A stretch of DNA of 64,000 nt, taken from NCBI RefSeq assembly GCF_036320485.1, contig NZ_CP132911.1:1116001-1180000 (forward strand). Reading direction: 5' to 3'. Below, one piece after another: positions 8,432 to 17,086 of this stretch. The stretch's first letter is position 1. Every line of letters starts with the position of its first letter. Made by a program: the position numbers and the translations under genes. A model generated the notes under the pieces. It was not told the DNA's origin. It ran no database searches and was given only the letters and a program-made list of their open reading frames with translations. This DNA comes from Dyella sp. A6 (GTDB lineage: Bacteria; Pseudomonadota; Gammaproteobacteria; Xanthomonadales; Rhodanobacteraceae).

Positions 8432-10333
8432 ATGAGCAGCACGAATTTCCGGCGCGGTACGACCACGTTCGTCGCCCTGATCTTGCTCGCGGTGGTCTAT
8501 GTCGGCCTGGTGCTGGCCAGCAGCCGCTGGGTCGGGCCCACGCGCATCGACCTGACCGCCGATCATCTCTACACGCTGGCGCCGGGAACGAAGAAGATCA
8601 TCGACGATCTGCGGCGCCCGCTGCGTCTCACGCTGTATTTTTCGGAGCACTCCACACGCGACTTGCCGCAGTTGCGCAGCTACGAGCAGCGCGTCAACGA
8701 GATGCTGCAGGAAATGGTGGCGCGCTCGCACGGGAAGATCCATCTGCGTGTGGTCGATCCGGTGCCGTATTCCGATGACGAGGCGAGTGCCGAGGGCAAC
8801 GGCCTTACCGCGGCGACCGGCGGCAGCAACGGCGAACGGGTGTTCTTCGGGTTGGTCGGCAGCACCATGCCAGCGGGCAGCGACGCTGCTGCGGAGCCGG
8901 ACGATGCGTCTGTGACGGGAGGCCGTACGCTGGCCATTCCGTTCTTCGACCCCTCGCGCGAAACCTTCCTGGAATACGACATCGCCAAGCTGCTGTACGA
9001 GCTGAGCGAGCCGTCCAAGCCGCACATCGGCGTGATCAGCAGCTTGCCGGTGATGGGCAATCCCATACTCGGCAAGCCGGCATGGACGGTGATGCGCCAG
9101 CTGCAGCAATTGTTCGATGTGAAGACGATCGACCCCGACAAGCTGAAGCGGGTGCCGGCCGACATCAAGGTGCTGCTGCTGATCCACCCCAAGCATCTGT
9201 CCGACGATGCGCTGTATGCCATTGACCAGTACGTGCTGGGTGGCGGCCACCTGGTGGTCTTCGTCGATCCGGATGCGGAGTCGGACACCACGCCCTACAT
9301 CAACGGGGATACCGGGGCGACCGATGACCACAACTCGGATCTGCCCAGGCTGTTTGCCGACTGGGGCGTGGTCTACAACCCGAAGCAGGTCGTGCTGGAC
9401 CGCTCGCTGGCCTTGCCGATCGAGCTGGCCGGGGTGAACCTGATGCATCCGGCCATGCTGGGACTCGGTCCCGAACAGCTGAACCACGACGATGCGGTCA
9501 CGGCCAGCCTGCAGCGGATCAATGTATCCAGCGCGGGGCATTTCGACCTGTCGCCGCACGCCACGACCCGTCTGATTCCGCTGCTGCAGAGCAGTGCCGA
9601 TGCCGAGCTGGTGCCGGCAAGCCGTGTCGTCGAGGCCAGTGGCGATCCGACGTCGCTATTGCAGGGCTATCAGCCGGGTGATCAGCCCTACGTCATCGCC
9701 GCACGCCTGCGCGGCACGCTGAAGAGCGCTTTCCCGGACCGGGCCAGACAGCCGGGCCACTTGTCCACGTCCAGGCCCGACAGTGAAGTGATCCTGGTCG
9801 CCGACACGGACCTGCTGACGGATCGCCTGTGGGTGGATACGCAGACCTTCCTCGGCCAGCCCACGCTGGTGGCGATCGCCAACAACGGCGATTTCGTCAC
9901 CAATCTGGTCGACAACCTCAGCGGATCGTCGGCGCTGCTGTCCATCCGTGGGCGGACCACGTCGCAACGTCCGTTCACGCGCGTGCTGGCATTGCGCCGT
10001 GCGGCCGACCGGAAGTTCCTGCAGAAGGAACAGGAGCTCGAACACGAGCTGGCGGACACCAAACAGCGCCTGGCGGAGCTGCAGCCGGCCAAGGGCGACA
10101 ACGACAGCACCGTCAACAGCGAGCAGCGGCAGGAAGTGGAGCAGTTCCTCAAGCGCAAGCTGGCGATCAGTAAGGAGCTGCGGGACGTGCAGCATCAGCT
10201 CAACGCCGAGATCGACGCGCTGGGGTTCCGCCTGAAGGTGATCAACATCGTGCTGGTGCCGTCGCTGGTAGTGCTGATCGGCCTGCTGTACGGCCTGCGT
10301 CGTATGCGCCGCAACCGTCGCGCACGAGTGTAG
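8432..10333 (+). CDS. GldG-family ABC transporter auxiliary protein
   Basis: 633 residues. A transmembrane helix near 10-30 is followed by a large extracytoplasmic region with the GldG pattern (IDLTADHLYTLAPGTKKIID, GGGHLVVFVDPDAE). A coiled coil of roughly 65 residues (about 528-592) ends in a second transmembrane helix near 603-623. A Gly/Ala/Ser-rich stretch around 120-165 looks like an inserted flexible loop. The start lies one base after the permease stop. It is the last gene of the three-gene operon and is probably a periplasmic partner of the transporter. A short GC hairpin (10337-10351) follows the stop. Confidence 0.85.
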   Translation: MSSTNFRRGTTTFVALILLAVVYVGLVLASSRWVGPTRIDLTADHLYTLAPGTKKIIDDLRRPLRLTLYFSEHSTRDLPQLRSYEQRVNEMLQEMVARSHGKIHLRVVDPVPYSDDEASAEGNGLTAATGGSNGERVFFGLVGSTMPAGSDAAAEPDDASVTGGRTLAIPFFDPSRETFLEYDIAKLLYELSEPSKPHIGVISSLPVMGNPILGKPAWTVMRQLQQLFDVKTIDPDKLKRVPADIKVLLLIHPKHLSDDALYAIDQYVLGGGHLVVFVDPDAESDTTPYINGDTGATDDHNSDLPRLFADWGVVYNPKQVVLDRSLALPIELAGVNLMHPAMLGLGPEQLNHDDAVTASLQRINVSSAGHFDLSPHATTRLIPLLQSSADAELVPASRVVEASGDPTSLLQGYQPGDQPYVIAARLRGTLKSAFPDRARQPGHLSTSRPDSEVILVADTDLLTDRLWVDTQTFLGQPTLVAIANNGDFVTNLVDNLSGSSALLSIRGRTTSQRPFTRVLALRRAADRKFLQKEQELEHELADTKQRLAELQPAKGDNDSTVNSEQRQEVEQFLKRKLAISKELRDVQHQLNAEIDALGFRLKVINIVLVPSLVVLIGLLYGLRRMRRNRRARV

Positions 10334-10418
10334 TCGGCGGCAAACTGCCGCAACGGGGAGGGTGTGGCCCGGGCGCTATGCTTGGGCCTTGCCGACAATA
10401 GGGGATCAGGAAGGGGTG

Positions 10419-11294
10419 ATGCTCGCGATCTTGCTGAAATGGCTGGTGCCATGGGAATTCTCGTGGACGTTTCTCACGGTGTTCCTGCTGACCTGTGTGC
10501 TGTACTGGCGGGGTTGTCGCCGCTTGCGTGTCGGCTTCGGTCGTCGGCTGACCTTCTGGTGCGGCATGGTGACCATGTACCTGACGCTGCACACCTACCT
10601 GGACTTCTACGCCGAGCATGAATTCTTCATGCATCGCCTGCAGCAACTGCTGTTGCACCACATTGTGCCGCTGGTGCTCATCGCGGCCTATCCGGGCACG
10701 GTACTGCGCGCCGGCCTGCCGCTGTCGTGGCGCGCACGGGTGTTGCGTCCGGCGCAGCGTTCGCTGCCCTGGCGCATGGTCAGCGGCGTGCTGCTCAACC
10801 CGACCGTGGCGACCATCCTGTTCGTGGTGTTCATCCTGATCTGGCTGGTGCCGTGGTTCCAGACGCTGGCCATGCTGGACTGGCGCATCTACCGCTTCAT
10901 GAACTGGTCGATGATCGCCAGCGGGCTGATCTACTGGTGGCTGGTGCTGGACCACCGCTCGCATCCGCCGGGGCGGATGGTGGTCGGGATGCGTGTGCTG
11001 TCGCCGGGCATCACGATGACGCCGCAGATCATCGCCGGCGCCATCATCACGTTTTCGCGGCACGACCTGTATCCGATCTTCGAGGTCTGCGGACGCGCCT
11101 TCAGCTTCAACGTGCTTACCGGCCAGATGATCGGTGGCCTGATCATCTGGGTCCCGGCGGCAACAGTGGAGAGCATCGGCGCGCTGCTGGCGATGCGGCA
11201 GTGGATCCGCCTGTCACGGACCGGCCGGATCAGGCGCGAATGGCGGCAGCGACGCACCGGCATGACCAGGATCGCACCGGTCGAAGGCAAATAG
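10419..11294 (+). CDS. ctaG: Cytochrome c oxidase assembly factor CtaG (caa3_CtaG family)
   Basis: 291 residues from ATG 10419, preceded by AGGAAGG. A longer frame upstream starts at GTG without a ribosome site. It is a multi-pass membrane protein with about seven hydrophobic segments and conserved histidine segments (EHEFFMHRLQQLLLHH, LDHRSHPPGRM) typical of the family. These proteins are needed to deliver copper to the CuB centre of some terminal oxidases. The gene converges on the PCu(A)C/Sco pair, which also handles oxidase copper, so the three probably act in one assembly pathway. Confidence 0.88.
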   Translation: MLAILLKWLVPWEFSWTFLTVFLLTCVLYWRGCRRLRVGFGRRLTFWCGMVTMYLTLHTYLDFYAEHEFFMHRLQQLLLHHIVPLVLIAAYPGTVLRAGLPLSWRARVLRPAQRSLPWRMVSGVLLNPTVATILFVVFILIWLVPWFQTLAMLDWRIYRFMNWSMIASGLIYWWLVLDHRSHPPGRMVVGMRVLSPGITMTPQIIAGAIITFSRHDLYPIFEVCGRAFSFNVLTGQMIGGLIIWVPAATVESIGALLAMRQWIRLSRTGRIRREWRQRRTGMTRIAPVEGK

Positions 11295-11300
11295 CCGTGT

Positions 11301-11762
11301 TCAGCCCGGACCTACCGCATTGGCCGGGCGTGCGAGGAAATCCACCGGCAGGCTGCTGCCGTCGGCAAAGCGCAGGATCACCTTCAGCTTGTCGCCGGCT
11401 TTAGGCGGACGGATGGCCTTCATCAGCATCAGGTGGTAGCCACCGGGTGCCAGCGTGGCCTGGCCGTGCGCGGGTATGTCGATATGCTCGACCCGCGTCA
11501 TGGTGCTCATGCCGTCGACCATGCGGCTCCGGTGCAGCATCACGTTGGCGTAGTCGGGGCTGCTGGCCTGGCTGAGCTGCGCGGCCTGCGCGCTGTCGTT
11601 GCGCAGGGTGACATAGCCGCCAGCCGGCAGGCCGGCCGGCAACAGGCGGATCCAGGCGTGGCTGGCATGGACATGCTCGGCCTGGGTCGCCAGGGCGCTG
11701 CCGCTGGCAAGCAGCAGTCCGGCCAGCAGCAGGGCGGACATGGGGCGCGACATGCTGCTCAT
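11301..11762 (-). CDS. Periplasmic copper chaperone PCu(A)C
   Basis: 153 residues with a signal peptide (about 1-26, cleavage after ALA). The copper-binding pattern of the family is visible: His and Met in VMLHRSRMVDGM, then HIDIPAHG and the HLMLM segment. PCu(A)C carries Cu(I) to the CuA site of cytochrome oxidase or to Sco. Its first ATG overlaps the Sco stop codon (ATGA); ATGs 9 and 21 bases further in are alternatives. It is co-transcribed with the Sco gene and convergent with ctaG, 6 bases away. Confidence 0.92.
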   Translation of the reverse strand: MSSMSRPMSALLLAGLLLASGSALATQAEHVHASHAWIRLLPAGLPAGGYVTLRNDSAQAAQLSQASSPDYANVMLHRSRMVDGMSTMTRVEHIDIPAHGQATLAPGGYHLMLMKAIRPPKAGDKLKVILRFADGSSLPVDFLARPANAVGPG

Positions 11763-12370
11763 TGCCCGCTGCCGATCAGCAGGCTCAGATCGTGCACCAG
11801 TTGGCCCTGGGTGTTGGCTGGCGTGGCGAGCAGGCGCGCCCTGCCGGAACGGTCGAAAATGTAGATGCCCGAGCTGTGACTCACCTCGTAGCCGCTGTCG
11901 TGCTTGTCGGGGATGCGGGTGAACGAGGCGCGGTAACGTTTCACCACCGTCTCGATGTCGCCGGGTGAACCGGTCAGGCCGATCGCGTGCGAATCGAAGG
12001 CATGCACGTAGTCGTGCAGGACCTGGGGCGTGTCGCGGGCGGGGTCGACGGTGACGAACAGGATGCGTACATCGGCGGCCTGCTTGCCGAGTTTCTGCAT
12101 CACCTGGTGCAGGTGGGCCATCGTCAGCGGACAGATGTCGGGGCAGTGCGTGTAGCCGAAATAGAGCAGTACCACCTTGCCCTTGAAGTCGGCGGCGGTG
12201 ACGGTCTTGCCGGTATCGTCGGTCAGCTTGAACGCCAGGTCGGGCATGTGCCCGCGGATGCTGGTCAGTTGCCATGGCGGTGGCGCCTTGTGTCCGCAGC
12301 CGGCAAGCAGCAGGCCGGTTGCCAGAAGCAGTGGTAGCAGCAGACGTGCGGCGAGACGCGATGGCTTCAT
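11759..12370 (-). CDS. Sco1/SenC copper metallochaperone lipoprotein
   Basis: 203 residues. The N-terminus carries a lipoprotein signal with lipobox LLLAGC (Cys at about 25). The thioredoxin-like fold has the copper ligands CPDIC in YTHCPDICPLTMAHL and a distal His in EVSHSSGIYIFD, the complete Cu(I) site of Sco proteins. Sco matures the CuA centre of cytochrome oxidase, working with PCu(A)C encoded by the overlapping downstream gene. It is anchored facing the periplasm. Confidence 0.94.
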   Translation of the reverse strand: MKPSRLAARLLLPLLLATGLLLAGCGHKAPPPWQLTSIRGHMPDLAFKLTDDTGKTVTAADFKGKVVLLYFGYTHCPDICPLTMAHLHQVMQKLGKQAADVRILFVTVDPARDTPQVLHDYVHAFDSHAIGLTGSPGDIETVVKRYRASFTRIPDKHDSGYEVSHSSGIYIFDRSGRARLLATPANTQGQLVHDLSLLIGSGQ

Positions 12371-12453
12371 GCGAACATCCAGGCGGTGTCGTTCGTGTCA
12401 GCATACGCCACACCCCTCATGGGGTCGTCCAATCTGGCCAGGAAACCCACCGC

Positions 12454-12834
12454 ATGCGACAAAGTGCCCCTATCCGTGCCGGTCTGCTCACCGGGCTTGC
12501 CGGTGCCAGCGCCGTGCTCTTCGGTGCGTTCGGGGCGCATGCCCTGCGCGGCGTGCTGGACGCTGATCACCGTGAACTCTGGCATGTCGCCGTCGAGTAT
12601 CACTTCTGGCATGCGCTGGCATTGGCATTGGCGGCAGGGCTCGGCCAGGGGCGGGCCAGGCGCTGGGCGGTCGTCGCCTTCGCCGTGGGCATCGTGCTGT
12701 TCAGCGGCAGCCTGTATGCGCTGGCGCTGGGTGCGCCCTACTGGACCGGCATCATCACGCCGTTCGGCGGCCTGTCCTTCATCGTCGGCTGGATTGCCCT
12801 GGGCCTGGCCCTGCAGCGCACGCCGCCACGCTGA
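12454..12834 (+). CDS. DUF423 family small membrane protein (YgdD/TMEM256-like)
   Basis: 126 residues with four hydrophobic segments. The family signature is clear: the GASAVLFGAFGAHAL start, a central WHVAVEYHFWHALALAL and FSGSLYALAL before PFGGLSFIVGW. AGGAAA lies about 8 bases upstream. The frame is open further upstream, but that part overlaps the Sco promoter region. The function of DUF423 proteins is unknown. It is divergent from the Sco/PCu(A)C operon. Confidence 0.9.
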   Translation: MRQSAPIRAGLLTGLAGASAVLFGAFGAHALRGVLDADHRELWHVAVEYHFWHALALALAAGLGQGRARRWAVVAFAVGIVLFSGSLYALALGAPYWTGIITPFGGLSFIVGWIALGLALQRTPPR

Positions 12835-12858
12835 TCCTCCAGGTGGCGCGACCGCGCC

Positions 12859-13050
12859 TCAGCGCGGGCGCTTCAAGTAGAACGTGGCCGGGCGCGTGGG
12901 TGCCGGGCAGATGACGCTGACCAGTTCCCAGCCCGATGCGCCCTCGCGATTGAGCATGGCGACGGTTTCGTCGTCGTCCGGCGTGTACGTGGTGCTCAGC
13001 ATGCCGCCGTGCTTGAGCGTTACGACCTTGTACTCCCAGTTTGTCGACAT
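12859..13050 (-). CDS. DUF4177 family small protein
   Basis: 63 residues beginning MSTNWEYKVV, a typical DUF4177 opening, with GASGWELVSV in the middle and a YLKRP end. The start at 13050 is chosen because AGAGGA precedes it; an in-frame ATG at 13077 would overlap the upstream gene. Such proteins are small cytoplasmic alpha/beta units of unknown role. It is third in a minus-strand set with an RHH-like protein and an SPFH protein. Confidence 0.8.
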   Translation of the reverse strand: MSTNWEYKVVTLKHGGMLSTTYTPDDDETVAMLNREGASGWELVSVICPAPTRPATFYLKRPR

Positions 13051-13066
13051 CGTCTTGTTCCTCTGG

Positions 13067-13252
13067 TCAGTCGTCATCGGCCGGTGCAGCCTTGCCGGGC
13101 TTCAGTCGTCCCGCTTTGCGCAGTGCATCCCGCAGCACGTATTCGATCTGCGCGTTGAGACTGCGCAGCTCGTCTTCGGACCAGTGCTGCATGGCGTCGA
13201 GCACGGCGGCACTGATCCGTAGCGGGTAGGCTTTTTTCTTGTCGCCCGTCAT
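13067..13252 (-). CDS. Small Arc-like ribbon-helix-helix protein
   Basis: 61 residues. The segment YPLRISAAVLDAMQHWSEDE followed by LRSLNAQIEYVLRDAL has the beta strand, helix, turn and helix pattern of Arc/CopG DNA-binding proteins, with a Lys/Pro tail. It lies 6 bases after the SPFH stop and 16 bases before DUF4177. No toxin is adjacent, so a toxin-antitoxin role is not supported. It may regulate its own operon (inference). Confidence 0.7.
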   Translation of the reverse strand: MTGDKKKAYPLRISAAVLDAMQHWSEDELRSLNAQIEYVLRDALRKAGRLKPGKAAPADDD

Positions 13253-13258
13253 GCTGGG

Positions 13259-14110
13259 TCAGTTGTAGAGCGTGCCGGTATTCAGCACCGGCTGGGTGCC
13301 GCGCTCGCCGCACAGCACCACCAGCAGGTTGCTGACCATCGCCGCCTTGCGTTCCTCGTCCAGCTCCACCACACCCTGTTTGCGCAGCTCTTCCAGCGCC
13401 ATGCCGACCATGCCGACCGCGCCTTCCACGATGCGGCTGCGGGCGGCGACGATGGCTCCGGCCTGCTGCCGCTGCAGCATGGCCTGGGCAATCTCCTGGG
13501 CATAGGCAAGGTGGCTGATGCGTGCCTCGGTGACCTGCACGCCGGCCTTGCCGAGGCGCGCCTGGATCTCGTCGCGCAGATGGGTGTTGATCTCCTCGCC
13601 ATGACTGCGCAGCGACGGTTGTCCCTCGGCACTGCCGTCGTAGGGGTAGCTTTGCGCCATCTGCCGAAGTGCCGACTCGCTCTGGATGTGCACGTAGTTC
13701 TCGTAGTCGTCCACACAGAACACGGCTTCGGCCGTATCCACCACCTGCCATACCACCACGGCGGCGATCTCGATCGGGTTGCCGTCGCTGTCGTTGACCT
13801 TCAGCTTGCCGCTCTCGAAATTGCGTACGCGCAGCGAGATGCGCTGCCGGGTGTAGAACGGGTTGGTCCAGCGCAGCCCCTCGTCGCGCACGGTGCCGGC
13901 GTATTTGCCGAACAACTGCAGCACCTGTCCGGTATTGGGGGCGACCTGGAAGAAGCCACGGGCCAGGAACACGCCGAGCACTTCAAAGAGAATGCCGACA
14001 ACCGCGAAGGTGGATTCGCCGAGAATCAAGGCGATGCCGACGACGGCCAGCACCAGGAAAAGCGCGACAAACGGAATGCCGGGAACCGAAAAGCCCTTGT
14101 GTTCGTTCAT
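13259..14110 (-). CDS. SPFH/Band 7 domain membrane protein
   Basis: 283 residues from ATG 14110 (AAGGAG 8 bases upstream; an ATG at 14134 precedes that site). Two N-terminal hydrophobic segments (about 10-58) are followed by a Band 7 domain (about 65-235; [38 protein letters not shown]) and a helical C-terminus. SPFH proteins form oligomeric membrane rings or microdomains linked to protease control or membrane stress. It heads the three-gene operon. A tandem GATATCA repeat lies just upstream of its ribosome site. Confidence 0.88.
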   Translation of the reverse strand: MNEHKGFSVPGIPFVALFLVLAVVGIALILGESTFAVVGILFEVLGVFLARGFFQVAPNTGQVLQLFGKYAGTVRDEGLRWTNPFYTRQRISLRVRNFESGKLKVNDSDGNPIEIAAVVVWQVVDTAEAVFCVDDYENYVHIQSESALRQMAQSYPYDGSAEGQPSLRSHGEEINTHLRDEIQARLGKAGVQVTEARISHLAYAQEIAQAMLQRQQAGAIVAARSRIVEGAVGMVGMALEELRKQGVVELDEERKAAMVSNLLVVLCGERGTQPVLNTGTLYN

Positions 14111-14140
14111 GGCCGATGCTCCTTGTAGGTGCATTCATTA

Positions 14141-14158
14141 GATATCAAAGTGATATCA
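14141..14158. repeat. Tandem GATATCA repeat upstream of the SPFH operon
   Basis: GATATCA occurs twice, 10 bases apart (14141 and 14151), in an AT-rich patch about 30 bases upstream of the SPFH start. Each core GATATC is itself palindromic. The position fits an operator or promoter element for the SPFH/RHH/DUF4177 operon. The Arc-like protein of that operon is a candidate ligand (inference). Confidence 0.45.
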
Positions 14159-14283
14159 ATGTAAATGCACTGACCGTCGTCGGCTTCATCGGGGCGGCGA
14201 CCAGGGATCGGTATTTGCGTGCGTTGCAGGGCACAGGCTTGCGAGGTGCTGCGCGTACAATGCCGATTTGCGCGGAGAGTCCC

Positions 14284-15465
14284 ATGAAGCCGTTCGGCAC
14301 CCCCCATTCCGATCATGCCCTTCGCGTGTTGCTGCTGGGCTCGGGTGAGCTGGGCAAGGAAGTCGCGATCGAACTGCAGCGGCTGGCGGTGGAAGTGGTG
14401 GCGGTCGACCGCTACGCCGACGCACCGGCCATGCAGGTCGCGCACCGCAGCCATGTCATCGACATGCTCGACGGCGCCGCCCTGCGCGCGCTGATCGAAA
14501 GCGAACAGCCCGACCTGGTCGTGCCGGAGGTCGAGGCAATCCACACGCCGACCCTGGTCGAGATGGAAAAGCAGGGGCTGCACGTGGTGCCGACCGCGCG
14601 TGCCGCGTGGCTGACGATGAACCGCGAAGGCATCCGCCGGCTGGCAGCCGAGGAACTTGACCTGCCGACCTCGCCCTACCGCTTCTGCGACAGCGAGGCG
14701 GACTACCGCGCAGCGGTCGAGGCGGTCGGTTATCCGTTCGTGATCAAGCCGGTGATGAGTTCCTCGGGCAAGGGCCAGAGCATCGTGCGCGATGCGGAGG
14801 GCCTGCAGCAGGCCTGGGACTACGCGCAATCGGGCGGGCGTGCCGGCAAGGGGCGCGTCATCGTCGAGGGTTTCATCGACTTCGATTTCGAGATCACCCT
14901 GCTGACGGTGCGTCATCGCGACGGCACGTCGTTCTGCGCGCCGATCGGTCATCGCCAGGAAGATGGCGACTATCGCGAGTCGTGGCAGCCGCAGCCGATG
15001 AGCGACGCTGCATTGGCCGAGGCGCAGCGCCAGGCGGCGGCACTGTCGGCCGCGCTGGGCGGCTGGGGCGTGTTCGGCATGGAGTTCTTCGTGAAGGGTG
15101 ATAAGGTGATCTTTTCCGAGGTCAGCCCGCGTCCCCACGATACCGGCCTGGTCACCCTGATCTCGCAGGACCTCTCCGAATTCGCGCTGCATGCGCGGGC
15201 CATCCTGGGCCTGCCGGTGCCGGCGATCCGCCAGTTCGGTCCGTCCGCATCCTGCGCGGTGCTGGTGGAGGGTGAAGGCAAGGCGCCGCGCTACCAGGGT
15301 GTGGCCGAGGCACTGGCCGAACCGGACACGCAATTGCGCATCTTCGGCAAGCCGGAGGTGAAGGGGCGCCGGCGCATGGCGGTGACCCTGGCGCGTGACG
15401 CGAGCATCGACGCGGCCAAGGCCAAGGCCGTGCGCGCGGCGCAATGCCTGCAGGTGACGTTGTAG
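14284..15465 (+). CDS. purT: Formate-dependent phosphoribosylglycinamide formyltransferase PurT
   Basis: 393 residues, like E. coli PurT (392). An ATP-grasp enzyme: N-terminal Rossmann-like segment [20 protein letters not shown], then GRxxGKG-type loop SSSGKGQS, the [11 protein letters not shown] strand, and the Mg/ATP residues in [22 protein letters not shown]. It converts GAR, formate and ATP to formyl-GAR, a folate-independent third step of purine synthesis. GGAGAG precedes the ATG. A very long antisense frame across this gene is a high-GC shadow. Confidence 0.96.
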   Translation: MKPFGTPHSDHALRVLLLGSGELGKEVAIELQRLAVEVVAVDRYADAPAMQVAHRSHVIDMLDGAALRALIESEQPDLVVPEVEAIHTPTLVEMEKQGLHVVPTARAAWLTMNREGIRRLAAEELDLPTSPYRFCDSEADYRAAVEAVGYPFVIKPVMSSSGKGQSIVRDAEGLQQAWDYAQSGGRAGKGRVIVEGFIDFDFEITLLTVRHRDGTSFCAPIGHRQEDGDYRESWQPQPMSDAALAEAQRQAAALSAALGGWGVFGMEFFVKGDKVIFSEVSPRPHDTGLVTLISQDLSEFALHARAILGLPVPAIRQFGPSASCAVLVEGEGKAPRYQGVAEALAEPDTQLRIFGKPEVKGRRRMAVTLARDASIDAAKAKAVRAAQCLQVTL

Positions 15466-15540
15466 CATCGTGCGCTGGATGCGCGGCGTGCCGCGCGCTG
15501 AGGTCACGACGGCGATGGCCGTCCCGGACGGAGAAAAGCG

Positions 15541-17055
15541 ATGGATTCGATGGGTTTCTCGCACTGGCTGGTGGTACTGGTCGAGGCCGTGATCGTGCTG
15601 CTGTTGCTGCTGCTGGTCATCGGCCTGGTGGTGGTGTTGATGACCTGGGTGCTGGACCGCAACCAGACCTCGAATTCGGTATTGCGCAACTTCCCGGTGG
15701 TCGGGCATTTCCGTTACGGCTTCCTGCGGCTGGGCGAATTTTTCCGGCAGTACCTGTATTCCAGCGACCGCGAGGAGCTGCCGTTCAACCGTGCCCAGCG
15801 CATGTGGGTTTACCGCGCCGCCAAGAACAGCGAGAACACCAACGCTTTCGGTTCCACCCGCGACCTGCGCAGCGAAGGCGTGCCGTTTTTCGTCAACGCG
15901 GCATTCCCTGCGCTGGATGGCCACCACGTCGAAGCCAGGCCGATCCAGATCGGCCCGTATGCACGTGAGCCGTACGACCATGCCGCCTTCTTCAATATCT
16001 CGGCGATGAGTTTCGGTGCGCTGTCGGCGCCCGCCGTGCGTGCGTTGTCGCATGGCGCGGCCAAGGCCGGCGTATGGCTGGATACCGGCGAGGGCGGCCT
16101 GGCGCCTTACCACCTGGAAGGCGGCTGCGACATCGTGTTCGAGATCGGCACGGCCAAGTACGGCGTGCGTACGCCCGATGGCCAGCTCGACGAGCAGAAG
16201 CTGCTCGAAGTCTGCGCGCACAAGCAGGTGAAACTGGTCAGCATCAAGCTGGGGCAGGGCGCCAAGCCGGGCATGGGCGGCCTGCTGCCGGCGGCGAAGG
16301 TCACCGCGGAGATCGCCAGGATCCGCGGCATTCCGGAAGGGCAGGATTCGCAGAGTCCGAACCGGCACCTGGACATCGCCAACGTGACCCAGCTGATGGA
16401 CCGGTTGAACCATATCCGCGAGCTGACCGGCAAGCCGACCGGGTTCAAGGCAGTGTTCGGCGATATGCGCATGATCGAGGAACTGTGCGACGAGGTGCAC
16501 CGGCGCGGCATCGAAAGCGCGCCCGACTTCATCATCGTCGATGGTTCCGAGGGCGGTACCGGCGCCGCCCCGCAGACGCTGATGGAAGGTGTCGGCCTGC
16601 CGCTGCACGAAGCCCTGCCGATGCTGGTCAACACGCTGATCGAGCGTGGCTTGCGCCAGCGCGTGAAAGTGATCTGCTCGGGCAAGTGCATTACCGCCTA
16701 CGACGTGGCCTGGGCGCTGTCGATGGGGGCGGACTTCGTCAATTCGGCGCGTGGCTTCATGCTGGCGCTGGGCTGCATCCAGTCGCTGCAGTGCAACCGC
16801 AACACCTGTCCGACCGGCATCACCACGCAGAACCTCAAGCTGCAGCGCGGCCTGGTGGTGACCGACAAGACCGAGAAGGTGGCGCACTATGCCCGCAACG
16901 TGATGCGCGAAGTGGGCATCATCGCGCACAGCTGCGGGCTGGAGGATCCGCGCCATCTGGACCGCACGCATTGTCGCGTGGTCGGCGACGACGGACTTTC
17001 GGTGCCGCTGGTGCAGCTGTTCCCGTACCCAGAGGCACCCAGACAGGCAGGTTGA
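15541..17055 (+). CDS. Membrane-anchored FMN-binding glutamate synthase family protein
   Basis: 504 residues. The N-terminus (about 8-36) is a long hydrophobic helix. The remainder is the FMN-binding (GltB-central) domain, with NISAMSFGALSAPAVRALSH, DTGEGGLAPYH, KLGQGAKPGMGGLLP, VDGSEGGTGAAPQTLMEGVG and the cluster CIQSLQCNRNTCPTGI that could bind an Fe-S centre. The glutaminase and cytoplasmic synthase parts of full GltB are missing, so it is not a complete glutamate synthase. The reaction is unknown. GGAG lies upstream of the ATG. Confidence 0.88.
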   Translation: MDSMGFSHWLVVLVEAVIVLLLLLLVIGLVVVLMTWVLDRNQTSNSVLRNFPVVGHFRYGFLRLGEFFRQYLYSSDREELPFNRAQRMWVYRAAKNSENTNAFGSTRDLRSEGVPFFVNAAFPALDGHHVEARPIQIGPYAREPYDHAAFFNISAMSFGALSAPAVRALSHGAAKAGVWLDTGEGGLAPYHLEGGCDIVFEIGTAKYGVRTPDGQLDEQKLLEVCAHKQVKLVSIKLGQGAKPGMGGLLPAAKVTAEIARIRGIPEGQDSQSPNRHLDIANVTQLMDRLNHIRELTGKPTGFKAVFGDMRMIEELCDEVHRRGIESAPDFIIVDGSEGGTGAAPQTLMEGVGLPLHEALPMLVNTLIERGLRQRVKVICSGKCITAYDVAWALSMGADFVNSARGFMLALGCIQSLQCNRNTCPTGITTQNLKLQRGLVVTDKTEKVAHYARNVMREVGIIAHSCGLEDPRHLDRTHCRVVGDDGLSVPLVQLFPYPEAPRQAG

Positions 17056-17086
17056 GCGCCTTGCGCTCGGCGCTGATGCGGTCGTA

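Noticed and set aside
13067-13252. Toxin-antitoxin pair based on the RHH protein
   Set aside because: No toxin-like gene is adjacent; the neighbours are SPFH and DUF4177.
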